Position numbers and translations under genes: made by a program | Part shown: positions 6,019-13,460 of the stretch, piece after piece | Numbering within the stretch: position 1 is the stretch's first letter | How the letters are laid out: the number at the start of each line of letters is the position of its first letter | The notes under the pieces: generated by a model | Database searches by the model: none | Told to the model about the DNA's origin: nothing | The model's input: only the letters and a program-made list of their open reading frames with translations | Assembly: GCA_046728115.1 (NCBI GenBank) | Contig: JBKPDW010000254.1 | Location: forward strand, 1 to 14,482 | Origin: CAVSWN01 sp046728115 | Lineage (GTDB): Bacteria; Acidobacteriota; Vicinamibacteria; Vicinamibacterales; CAVVIG01 | DNA length: 14,482 nucleotides | Reading direction: 5' to 3'

Positions 6019-7623
6019 TCATTCCACGACAACGGTCCCACGCAGCATGTTCATGCCGCACACGAACGTCAGCTCTCCAGCTGCACGAGGCGTGAAATCA
6101 ACCACGACCGGCTGGTTGAGCGGAAGCGGGCGCCTGATGTCGAGCGACGGAAACACGACTTCGGTGCCGCAGGTCTTGTCGGTGGTTCGCACGAACGTGA
6201 TCCTCGCCGGCGTCCCAGCGCGCAACGTCACTTTGGCAGGCTCGTAGCCCTTTTCGGTGACGAGCACCTTCCTCTCTTGAACATTCGCTGCGGCACGTTC
6301 GGACGCTTGGGCGGGCACCGTTCCGCCCGCAGCTCGAGAGACTCTTGCTGGCCGTAGCCCCTGGCGCTCTCGTTCGGCACGCACAAAGAAGCTTCCATCT
6401 GAAACGACTGTGTCGCCCTGTTTCAAGCCGCTCACCACATCAACGTCGCTGCCCGACGAATCACCGAGGTGAACTTCGCGCTCGATGAACCGGCCCCGCT
6501 GTCTTGGATCGGCCACGTAGACGACAGTCCGATTGTCCACGTTCTGCACTGCGGTCCGCGGGATGCGCGCGATCGAGGTGTGTTCAGTACCTTCAATGCT
6601 GACGTCGGCGAACACGCCCAGTCGAAGCTGCTCGCGCGGATTCGACACCTCGATGCGCACCTTCGCCGTTCGGGTGGTGGGGTTCACTTGCGGATCGATG
6701 TAGCTCACCCGGCCTGGCAGGACGACGTCCGGATACGCCTTCGTCGTCACGCTCGCAGTCGAACCAACGTGCACACGGGAAAAATCCTTCTCGTAGACAT
6801 CGGCGACGACCCACACCGTCGACAGATCAACAACCGTGAACATCTTGCTGGTGGAATCCACGTTCACGCCGGAATTGGCCATGCGCTCGGTGACAACGCC
6901 TGTGATTGGCGCCGGAACAGCGGTGACGGCGCCGACGTCCTTCCCCGGCGCGAGACCGGCGATGGCGGAGGCTGAGAGTCCGAGCAGTTCGAGCCGCGAT
7001 CGCGCACTTTCGACGCCCGCCAGCTTCGATGTGTGTTCGGCGTGCAGCCGTTCGAGCTCCTGACGGCTGGCTGCGCCAATTTCCACCAGCTTCTCAGTTC
7101 GCTGCAGTTCACGTTCGTGGGCATCCAGCTCAGCGCGGGCCGAGATATATCGCGTCTCCGCCTCCGACAGTTCGGGGCTGAAGATCTCCGCCATCTCCTG
7201 ACCGCGTCGAACACTCTGACCTAGTTCGACGCGTACCCGCGTCACGCGGCCAGCTACAAGCGGCGTGACCACGACCTGTTTGTACGCGTTGGCCTCGATG
7301 ACGCCGGGTAGCCGGAGTGTCGATCCGCCGGTGCCGGCGGTTACCGGCGCGAGTCGGATTCCAGCGCGCTCAATCGCCTCCGGTGTCAGCATCACAGCGA
7401 CGTCGGGTAACGCTCCAGCCGATGTCGGAGTTTCGGCAGGAGATGGCGCGGTGCTCGATCCGGCCGGCCCGCCGGACGCCACAGGTTGGCCTACCGTGCC
7501 AACTGTCGGCCGGACAGCCGAACGCATCACCAGGTATGCGATGCTGGCGCCGACGGCCAGCAACGCGACCGCTGCGGTGATCACGACCGGCCATCGCAAT
7601 CTCATGCGTGAATCGGCATTCAT
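6019..7623 (-). CDS. cusB: CusB-type RND efflux periplasmic adaptor with C-terminal cupredoxin-like domain
   Basis: The 534-residue membrane-fusion protein has an N-terminal anchor (residues about 10-33), a Pro/Ala/Ser linker and lipoyl halves (VVVTPLVAGRVTRVRVELGQ at 117-136 and VPAPITGVV at 236-244). It also has an alpha-hairpin (about 150-215) and a beta-barrel region with VVDLSTVWVVADVYE (264-278), typical of the CusB/CzcB class. Such adaptors join the pump to the outer-membrane channel. After residue 450 comes an added domain (KVLVTEKGYEPAKVTLRAG to the end), a cupredoxin-like fold of the PF13473 kind with C485 (DKTCGTEVVFPSL), C522, M524 and M526 (FVCGMNMLRG) as likely copper ligands. 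The N-terminal YHS-like metal domain of some relatives is absent. Its ATG overlaps the TGA of the channel gene (ATGA), so translation is probably coupled. The family call is strong; the gene symbol and metal are inferred. Confidence 0.92.
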   Translation of the reverse strand: MNADSRMRLRWPVVITAAVALLAVGASIAYLVMRSAVRPTVGTVGQPVASGGPAGSSTAPSPAETPTSAGALPDVAVMLTPEAIERAGIRLAPVTAGTGGSTLRLPGVIEANAYKQVVVTPLVAGRVTRVRVELGQSVRRGQEMAEIFSPELSEAETRYISARAELDAHERELQRTEKLVEIGAASRQELERLHAEHTSKLAGVESARSRLELLGLSASAIAGLAPGKDVGAVTAVPAPITGVVTERMANSGVNVDSTSKMFTVVDLSTVWVVADVYEKDFSRVHVGSTASVTTKAYPDVVLPGRVSYIDPQVNPTTRTAKVRIEVSNPREQLRLGVFADVSIEGTEHTSIARIPRTAVQNVDNRTVVYVADPRQRGRFIEREVHLGDSSGSDVDVVSGLKQGDTVVSDGSFFVRAERERQGLRPARVSRAAGGTVPAQASERAAANVQERKVLVTEKGYEPAKVTLRAGTPARITFVRTTDKTCGTEVVFPSLDIRRPLPLNQPVVVDFTPRAAGELTFVCGMNMLRGTVVVE

Positions 7624-8948
7624 CGGGTTTCTCCTAGTGCTTCCTTCAACGTCTGCCGCGCGTCGAACGCTTCGCGGAGGACATCCGTATACGCGCGCTC
7701 CAGATCCAGGTATCGCCGCTGTTCGTTCAGCACATCGAGCAACGTGCCTCGTCCCAGCTCGTACGTCTGCCGCACGACGTCGAGATTCTGTCGCGCCAGG
7801 CCGACGGCCTCAGCGGTATAGGCGTCCAGTGCCCGTCGCGCATTGACGTCTCGAACGCGCGCCGCTGCGACTTCAGACTGCGCGGTGAGACGGACGGCGT
7901 CGACCTGAGCCGCGGCTGCTGTTCGTTCCGCCTGTGCGGCAGCGACCGCGCCCTGGTTGCGATTGAGGAGGGGCAGCGTCACCATCGCGCCGGCCGACCA
8001 GTAATGGAATACGCCTCTGACGCGCTCGAGCTCGCCAGTCGGTCCAAAGCCGCGTTGCGGGAATCCCGCATCCGACCGCATGTACATTCCGAATAAACTG
8101 ACGTCGACTTGACCCTCGCGGTGCGTTCGATCGATCTGCGCGTCCGCGACGGCGATTTGCGCTTCAGCCTGGCGAACGTCGGGTCGAGACGCTGAGGCCT
8201 CGAGATCGGCGGCTGCAGACGCCGCCGGCATCTGTTCGCGCGTCACGAGTTGTTCGAGGGAGTCACGAAGTGAGAGAGCGGCATCAGGAGGCAGTCCCAA
8301 CAGCCGCTTCAATTCGACCAGGCGACGCTCGACGTTGCCCGCCTGAACGAGACGCTCACCTTCGAGCCGCTGCACTTCGACGCGGAGCATGTCGCGATCG
8401 AGCGGCGGCGTGGCGCCCTGTTCCACACGGGCAGCGACCAGGGTCCGTTGCCGTGTCGTTGCCGCCACGAGCTCCTCAGTGATCAACAGCGTTCGAACGG
8501 CCGTCACGACTTCGCCGTACTTCATGCGCACGCTGGCCGCAAGCAGCCGGGCCCGGTCTGCCGTGGCATGCTGTGCGGCATCGACCTCGCGGTCCGCGAC
8601 GGCCACGCGGCCTGATTTCCGGAACAGGTCGAGTGGCCACTGAATCTCCACGCGGGTCTGGTTGTCGGTTCCTGCCGGCTCCTCCTGCTGTGAAAACGAG
8701 AGCGAAGGATTCGGGTGGAGGCCCGCTTGTGCCTGAAGACCACGCGCGACCTCGCGCTGAGCTCGTGACGCGCGCAGCCCCGGCTCGCGTTCGAGCGCAC
8801 GAGCCACGGCATCCTCCAGCGTCAGTCCGTTCACAGGGTCGATGTAAGTGGTCGCCGATTCCTGCTGGTTGCGTCCGGGCGACTGCGCGTGCACGCCGAC
8901 GCTCACGATCACGATGCCGATGGCCACCAATGAGAGTCGCGTCGTCAT
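7620..8948 (-). CDS. cusC: TolC-family outer-membrane efflux channel (CusC/CzcC-like)
   Basis: The 442-residue product begins with a signal peptide (MTTRLSLVAIGIVIVSVGVHA, cleavage likely after residue 21) without a lipobox cysteine. It then shows the two OEP repeats of long amphipathic helices rich in Ala, Glu, Gln and Arg. Landmarks are LTLEDAVARALEREPGLRASRAQ, the strand QTRVEIQWPLDLF, RPDVRQAEAQIAVADAQI and GAMVTLPLLNRNQG, then YELGRGTLLDVLNEQRRYLDLE near the end. The protein would form the trimeric outer-membrane/periplasmic tunnel of the tripartite pump. The start at 8948 overlaps the TGA of the pump gene (ATGA) and has AAGGGG upstream; an in-frame start at 8999 would precede the signal peptide with charged residues and lie inside the pump gene. 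The gene sits between pump and adaptor in one coupled operon. Confidence 0.9.
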   Translation of the reverse strand: MTTRLSLVAIGIVIVSVGVHAQSPGRNQQESATTYIDPVNGLTLEDAVARALEREPGLRASRAQREVARGLQAQAGLHPNPSLSFSQQEEPAGTDNQTRVEIQWPLDLFRKSGRVAVADREVDAAQHATADRARLLAASVRMKYGEVVTAVRTLLITEELVAATTRQRTLVAARVEQGATPPLDRDMLRVEVQRLEGERLVQAGNVERRLVELKRLLGLPPDAALSLRDSLEQLVTREQMPAASAAADLEASASRPDVRQAEAQIAVADAQIDRTHREGQVDVSLFGMYMRSDAGFPQRGFGPTGELERVRGVFHYWSAGAMVTLPLLNRNQGAVAAAQAERTAAAAQVDAVRLTAQSEVAAARVRDVNARRALDAYTAEAVGLARQNLDVVRQTYELGRGTLLDVLNEQRRYLDLERAYTDVLREAFDARQTLKEALGETR

Positions 8949-11900
8949 TGCACCGCCCCTTCGAAGTTGATCGAACCGCGCCCGACCGGACCGTCCCACT
9001 CGAGCGCCATGTGCCAGGCGCCGGCCATGCCAAATTCAGCCGTTGCGTCGTAGCGACCCGCGATCGCTGTTCGCTGTACTTGGAGCCCCGACGACATAAC
9101 CATCCCGGGCATGGGCATGTTCCCGCTGGCTCGCACAGTGCCCACATCGACCAGCCGTCCGTCCGCCGCGCGGAACTCGAAACTGAATGTGTTGCGTCCC
9201 CGGCGCAGCGTCCCGGTCGGAGACACCAGGACAATCTGAAGATCTCCTGAACGCAGCCGCTGCACGACCTGTCCTGCTGTCGTGGCGTTCTCGGGACCAA
9301 CGCCCTGGTGCGCGCGTCGCCACATGAGCGTTCCAGCCGAAAGGAGCGCGACCGCTGCGACCGTCGCCACGAGTGGCCGCCACCGCATCCGAGGCGACGC
9401 CATCGCCGGCAAAGGCTCGCGTTGCAGGCCCAGGCGACGCTCGTGAAGCCAGAAAAAGATCACTGGGGTGACGACAAGCACATGCAGAAGTGACGAGACC
9501 ATGCCGCCGAGCACGGGTGTGGCCAGCGGTTTCATCACTTCCGCGCCAACCCGCGTGCTCCACATGATCGGAAGCAGCCCGGCGATCACGGTGCTCACCG
9601 TCATCACCTTCGGCCGCAGCCGAAGCAATGCGCCTTCGACCACCGCGTCGCGCAGAGCCGCGCGCGTCAAGGTGCCACGCAGCTCCTGACGCTTTCTGGC
9701 AACGGCTTCCTCGAGGTAAATGACCATAACGACGCCGGTCTGCACGGCGGTGCCGAAGAGCGCGATGAATCCGACCCAGACGGCCACGGAGAAGTGATAG
9801 CCAAGCAGCCAGAGGAGGTACACGCCGCCCGTCAGGGCGAACGGTACGGCGAGCAGGACAAGCGCCGCTTCCGCGACCGAGTGGTACGTGAAATACAAGA
9901 GAACGAAGATCACCAACAGGGCGATCGGGACTACGACCTGCAGGCGCTGACGCGCGTGCTCCTGGTTTTCCCAGCGACCGCTCCAGTCGATGTAGTAGCT
10001 GGGGGGGAGCGTCACCTCACGCGCCACGCGTTGTCGCGCCTCCTCAACGAAACCGCCGACATCGCGCCCCTGCACGTTCAGCAGCACTGTCGCCAGCAAC
10101 AGGCCGTTCTCGGACGAGATCATTGCGGGCCCGCGCGCATGTTCGATCCGGGCAAGCTGACTGAGCGGGATTTGCGAACCCTGCGGACTCGCGACCAGCA
10201 CTTGGCCGAGCAGCTGCGGGTCGGCTCGAAACTGGGGCGCGTAGCGCACCCGAACCGGAAACCGCCGGCGGCCTTCGATCGTGGTCGTTAACGCTGTTTC
10301 CCCAATCGCCGTTTCGATGACCTGCTGAATGTCCCCGACGGCGATCCCGTAGCGAGCGGCAGCGCTTCGGTCGATGGCGATGTTCAGGTACTGACCGCTG
10401 GTCACCTGCTCGGGATAGACGTTGCTCGCGCCAGGCACCTGCTGCAGCACGTCCGAGACTCGCCGCGCCGCATCTTCGAGCACGCTGAGATCTGTGCCGA
10501 AAATCTTGACGCCGACCTCAGATCGCACGCCCGTGGTCAGCATGTCGATCCGGTTGATGATCGGCATCGTCCAGATGTTCGAGACGCCCGGCATCTGCAC
10601 GGCGCGGCCCATGTCAGCCCGGAGTCGGTCGAGCGTCATGCCTGGTCGCCACTGGTCGCGCGGCTTCAAATGAACGACCGTCTCGGTCATATTGAGCGGC
10701 GCGGGATCGGTTGAGGTGTCGGCCCGCGCGACCTTCGCCACGGCGTACTCGACCTCCGGAAACGACATCAGCACCGCGTTCTGCTTCGCGGCAATTGTCG
10801 TGTTCTCGTCGAGCGAGATGCTCGGATCCGCGATCGGCATGAACATCAGATCGCCCTCGTTCAGCGGTGGCATGAATTCGCTGCCGATGCCCCGTGCGAC
10901 CAGGAGTGCACCGACGAACAGCATCGCCGCCGTCGCGATCGTGAGGAACGGGTGCGCTAACGCCGTTTCGAGTACGGGCTGATACATGCGCCGCAGCAGG
11001 CGCATGACGGGATTTGCATCTTCGGAGTGGAACCTCCCGCCCAGGAGCAGCGTGCACAGCACTGGAACCAGCGTCACCGAGATGACGGTGGCCGCAAGCA
11101 CCGCAAACGTCTTCGTGAATGCGAGCGGATGGAACAGCTTGCCTTCCTGGCCGGTCAAGGCGAACACGGGCACGAACGCGAGCAGAATGATCGCCATCGA
11201 AAAAAACACCGGCCGCCCGACGAGGCGCGTGGATTCCAGGACGGTGCGCCACACGAGTGAACGATCCTTCGGGTCGACGCGTCGCTGCTCGACATACCGG
11301 ATCGCGTTCTCGGTGACGACAATGCCGGCGTCGACGAGCACGCCGATGGCGATGGCAATGCCGGCGAGGCTCATGATGTTTGACGAGATCCCCGCGTAAT
11401 GCATCCCGAGGAACGACAGTAGGACCGCCAATGGCAGCGGAAGCGTGACGATCAGGATCGAGCGGAAGTGCATCAAGAAAATCACATGCGCGAGCGTCAC
11501 CAAGGCGATCTCTTCCAGCAATGCGCGGCGCAGCGTATCGATGGATTGCTCGATGAGGATCGACCGATCGTAGAAGGGCACGATCTTCACGCCTGGCGGC
11601 AGCCCGGTTTCAATTTGCGCGATGCGGGCCTTTACCGCATCGATCACCGCCTTGGTGTTGACGCCGCTGCGGGCGACAATGACACCGCCCACCGCCTCCT
11701 TGGTGCCCTTCACGAGCGAGGCGACGCGGAAGGCGTCGCCGATCTTCACGTCGGCCACTTGTTCGACGTAGATCGGCACGCCGTTCGATGCACCAATCAC
11801 GATCCGTTTCACATCGTCGACCGAGGCGATGAGGCCGACACCTCGCACGATCAACCAAGCGCCGTTCGATTCCAGAACGTTCCCGCCGACATTCAGATTG

Positions 11901-12532
11901 CCGTCGCGGACCGCCGCCACGACGGCGCTCAAGGTCACATTGAACGTCCGGAGACGATTGGGATCGACGTCGACCTGGTACTGCTGGACGTACCCACCGA
12001 CGGACGCGACTTCGGCGACGCCGGGCACCGCGTTCAACTGATAGCGAATGAACCAGTCCTGCAGCGTGCGGAGATCTCGCAGCGAAAGCGTGGAGCTCTC
12101 GACCGTGTACCAGAACACATGTCCCACGCCAGTCGCGTCCGGCCCGAGCGTCGGCGCGACGCCCGCCGGCAGCGTCTTCGTGATCAGGCTCATACGCTCT
12201 AGGACACGGGACCGAGCAAAGTACAATTCGACGTTGTCTTCGAAGATCACGTAGATCATCGAGAAGCCGAACGCCGACTGCGATCGGACAACGCGAACGC
12301 CGGCGAGGCCCTGCAGATTGACGGTTAGCGGATACGTGACCTGATCCTCGACCTCCTGTGGACTATGGCCCGCCCAATCTGTGAACACGATCACCTGGTT
12401 GTCGGACAGGTCGGGTATCGCGTCGATTGGCGTTGCGGCGAGCGCCCACCAGCCCCAGAGGGCAAGGCCCACGTACAGCGCGACGACGATGAAGCGGTTG
12501 CGAAGCGACAGCTCGATAAAGCGATTGATCAT
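8945..12532 (-). CDS. cusA: CusA/CzcA-family heavy-metal RND efflux pump with C-terminal YtkA/FixH-like domain
   Basis: The 1195-residue proton-driven pump starts at MINRFIELSLRNRF. It has the first helix, then a periplasmic porter segment (PQEVEDQVTYPLTVNLQGL), helix 4 with GIAIAIGVLVDAGIVVTEN (the buried Asp and Glu used for proton transfer in the family), FMPPLNEGDLMFMP, ADTSTDPAPLNMTETVVHLK, NRIDMLTTGVRSEVG and the last helices ending near FFWLHERR. This motif set fits heavy-metal (HME) RND pumps, closer to Cu/Ag (CusA) than to Zn/Co types; the exact metal is inferred. After about residue 1037, a 158-residue extension adds a further helix (about 1053-1072) and a periplasmic-type beta domain with NMPMPGMVM and GAWHMALEW, like YtkA/FixH domains. 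The start at 12532 is chosen by family alignment; the ribosome-binding site is weak. An earlier in-frame start at 12592 adds a non-homologous leader overlapping a hairpin. Confidence 0.95.
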   Translation of the reverse strand: MINRFIELSLRNRFIVVALYVGLALWGWWALAATPIDAIPDLSDNQVIVFTDWAGHSPQEVEDQVTYPLTVNLQGLAGVRVVRSQSAFGFSMIYVIFEDNVELYFARSRVLERMSLITKTLPAGVAPTLGPDATGVGHVFWYTVESSTLSLRDLRTLQDWFIRYQLNAVPGVAEVASVGGYVQQYQVDVDPNRLRTFNVTLSAVVAAVRDGNLNVGGNVLESNGAWLIVRGVGLIASVDDVKRIVIGASNGVPIYVEQVADVKIGDAFRVASLVKGTKEAVGGVIVARSGVNTKAVIDAVKARIAQIETGLPPGVKIVPFYDRSILIEQSIDTLRRALLEEIALVTLAHVIFLMHFRSILIVTLPLPLAVLLSFLGMHYAGISSNIMSLAGIAIAIGVLVDAGIVVTENAIRYVEQRRVDPKDRSLVWRTVLESTRLVGRPVFFSMAIILLAFVPVFALTGQEGKLFHPLAFTKTFAVLAATVISVTLVPVLCTLLLGGRFHSEDANPVMRLLRRMYQPVLETALAHPFLTIATAAMLFVGALLVARGIGSEFMPPLNEGDLMFMPIADPSISLDENTTIAAKQNAVLMSFPEVEYAVAKVARADTSTDPAPLNMTETVVHLKPRDQWRPGMTLDRLRADMGRAVQMPGVSNIWTMPIINRIDMLTTGVRSEVGVKIFGTDLSVLEDAARRVSDVLQQVPGASNVYPEQVTSGQYLNIAIDRSAAARYGIAVGDIQQVIETAIGETALTTTIEGRRRFPVRVRYAPQFRADPQLLGQVLVASPQGSQIPLSQLARIEHARGPAMISSENGLLLATVLLNVQGRDVGGFVEEARQRVAREVTLPPSYYIDWSGRWENQEHARQRLQVVVPIALLVIFVLLYFTYHSVAEAALVLLAVPFALTGGVYLLWLLGYHFSVAVWVGFIALFGTAVQTGVVMVIYLEEAVARKRQELRGTLTRAALRDAVVEGALLRLRPKVMTVSTVIAGLLPIMWSTRVGAEVMKPLATPVLGGMVSSLLHVLVVTPVIFFWLHERRLGLQREPLPAMASPRMRWRPLVATVAAVALLSAGTLMWRRAHQGVGPENATTAGQVVQRLRSGDLQIVLVSPTGTLRRGRNTFSFEFRAADGRLVDVGTVRASGNMPMPGMVMSSGLQVQRTAIAGRYDATAEFGMAGAWHMALEWDGPVGRGSINFEGAVQ

Positions 12533-12581
12533 GCAGAGACACTCGTCATGCGGCGCGCGGATACACCCACGCCACCACCAA

Positions 12582-12599
12582 CCCGGATTCACATCCGGG
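12582..12599 (-). terminator. Perfect 7-bp hairpin between the Cys-rich protein gene and the RND pump gene
   Basis: Reading the minus strand, CCCGGAT (12599-12593) and ATCCGGG (12588-12582) form a perfect GC-rich stem with a 4-base loop (GTGA), 23 bases after the stop of the small-protein gene and about 50 bases before the pump start. No T-run follows, so it is not a textbook terminator. It may be a partial terminator or an mRNA processing/stability element that lets the first gene be made in larger amounts than the pump. Confidence 0.45.
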
Positions 12600-12622
12600 C
12601 AAACACACGACGACTGTCTTGG

Positions 12623-13027
12623 CTAAACGAGGAGAACGGAGAGCAGGAGGTGCTTCGGGACCGGCGAGACAGGCAACGGAACGAACGCGCGCCAATCCTG
12701 AAGGGCCGGAACGTTCGAGGATGTAACGACCGGCATGGTCGCCGGTGCGAGCGCGACGATGCCCGACAGGACGAACGTCGAGTTTGTCGTCGTCGAATGC
12801 GTGCGCTCGGAGCCGGCGCAGCAATTATCTGCTTGCGCTTGGGTGACCGTGTGGTTGGAACCGGAATGCCGCGATTCCGATGTGTGCATTGGGCATGTCG
12901 CCTCGTTGCGGCAGCACGCCATCCGCGCTTCCGGCGTCGCTTGCCAGCCCGCGCAGACGGCGAGGTTCCCGCCGCAGAGCGTCAGGATCGCCGCGATCGC
13001 TACGAGCCGCCGGCTGAGCACGACCAC
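12623..13027 (-). CDS. Small secreted Cys/His-rich protein, first gene of the efflux operon
   Basis: The 134-residue product has a basic start and hydrophobic signal or anchor (about residues 4-24), then C25, the block MACCRNEATCPMH (C38, C39, C45, H48), H54, H59, DNCCAG (C69, C70) and H77. A hydrophobic C-terminal half follows, ending in PVPKHLLLSVLLV. The spaced cysteines and histidines next to a Cus-type pump suggest periplasmic metal binding, but no named family is recognised and function is inferred from context only. The start is GTG (complement of 13025-13027); a second in-frame GTG lies two codons later. There is no Shine-Dalgarno sequence, and a TTGACA/-10 pair lies just upstream, so the message may be leaderless. 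A 90-bp gap with a hairpin separates it from the pump gene. Confidence 0.65.
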   Translation of the reverse strand: MVVLSRRLVAIAAILTLCGGNLAVCAGWQATPEARMACCRNEATCPMHTSESRHSGSNHTVTQAQADNCCAGSERTHSTTTNSTFVLSGIVALAPATMPVVTSSNVPALQDWRAFVPLPVSPVPKHLLLSVLLV

Positions 13028-13033
13028 GTTCGT

Positions 13034-13062
13034 AGGATGCTGGATGCGCCGGGCCGTGTCAA
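13034..13062 (-). promoter_or_regulatory. Promoter of the Cys-rich protein/efflux operon (minus strand)
   Basis: On the minus strand a perfect TTGACA (13062-13057) is followed, after 17 bp, by CATCCT (13039-13034), a weak -10 that matches TATAAT at three positions. The expected transcription start about 7 bases further on falls at or next to the GTG start codon at 13027. Confidence 0.5.
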
Positions 13063-13091
13063 ATGGTACCGGGCTGACCGGCCTTCACCAT
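13063..13091. repeat. Inverted repeat in the divergent promoter region, possible operator
   Basis: ATGGT (13063-13067) and ACCAT (13087-13091) are inverted copies, extended by one more matching base after a mismatch. The repeat lies upstream of the minus-strand -35 box and upstream of the plus-strand promoter, where a regulator of both units could bind. It is short and may be chance; it does not resemble a CusR/CopR or MerR-type site that I can recognise. Confidence 0.25.
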
Positions 13092-13122
13092 CTGGCCCTT
13101 CGAACGCGTCGTTTGGGGGCGG

Positions 13123-13128
13123 TATACT
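13123..13128 (+). promoter_or_regulatory. -10 box for the small CxxC protein/TonB receptor unit
   Basis: TATACT (five of six bases of TATAAT) ends 9 bases before the ATG at 13138. TTCGAA (13099-13104) is the nearest -35-like hexamer at 18-bp spacing and is weak. The predicted start of transcription is about 13135, giving a leader of only a few bases. Confidence 0.55.
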
Positions 13129-13137
13129 CGGACCTCA

Positions 13138-13416
13138 ATGCGGACGACCGCGCTCGCTCTCCTCGTAATCATCATGGCGATCGCGTCCGTCGATCCGCTG
13201 TACTGCCCGGACGGCTGCACACGCGGCGCCCTGACCCTGACACACCACGCGCAGACGGGAAGCGATTGTCCGATTTGCCAGCCCGGAGCTGTTGCCATCG
13301 CCCGGAATCGCCTCGTGGCCGGCATGGCCGTCGCGTACGCACCGTTATCGCCTGAGCGCGACGTCATCGAGTCGTTCCCGCCGACCATCGAACACCCGCC
13401 GCGCCGTCCTGCGTAA
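13138..13416 (+). CDS. Small secreted CxxxC/CxxC protein upstream of the TonB receptor
   Basis: The 92-residue product has a signal peptide (hydrophobic stretch at residues 4-18), then YCPDGC (C23, C27), HH (36-37) and DCPIC (C44, C47), and a Pro-rich tail (FPPTIEHPPRRPA). Two paired cysteine motifs with histidines between them suggest a small periplasmic metal- or redox-active module. I do not recognise a named family, and the role is inferred from the neighbouring metal efflux operon and TonB receptor. There is no ribosome-binding site before the ATG, but a -10 box lies 9 bases upstream, which fits a leaderless message. The receptor gene begins 44 bp after its stop, so the two are probably co-transcribed. 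Confidence 0.65.
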   Translation: MRTTALALLVIIMAIASVDPLYCPDGCTRGALTLTHHAQTGSDCPICQPGAVAIARNRLVAGMAVAYAPLSPERDVIESFPPTIEHPPRRPA

Positions 13417-13460
13417 TCCCATCGCATGGCGGACGCAGTCACGAATGGCGAGGTGTGTCT

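Noticed and set aside
12533..12592. Upstream in-frame start of the RND pump adding 20 residues
   Set aside because: The extra leader is not hydrophobic in the family manner and lies over the hairpin at 12582-12599; relatives begin at MINRFIE or similar.
12623..13027. Lipoprotein assignment for the Cys-rich protein from LAVC at residues 22-25
   Set aside because: The residue before the cysteine is Val, not Gly/Ala/Ser, so the lipobox is poor; ordinary cleavage or an anchor is as likely.
13138..13416. Idea that the small CxxC protein is a thioredoxin-like or SCO-like protein
   Set aside because: At 92 residues with a signal peptide and two short Cys motifs it is too small and lacks the fold's usual blocks.
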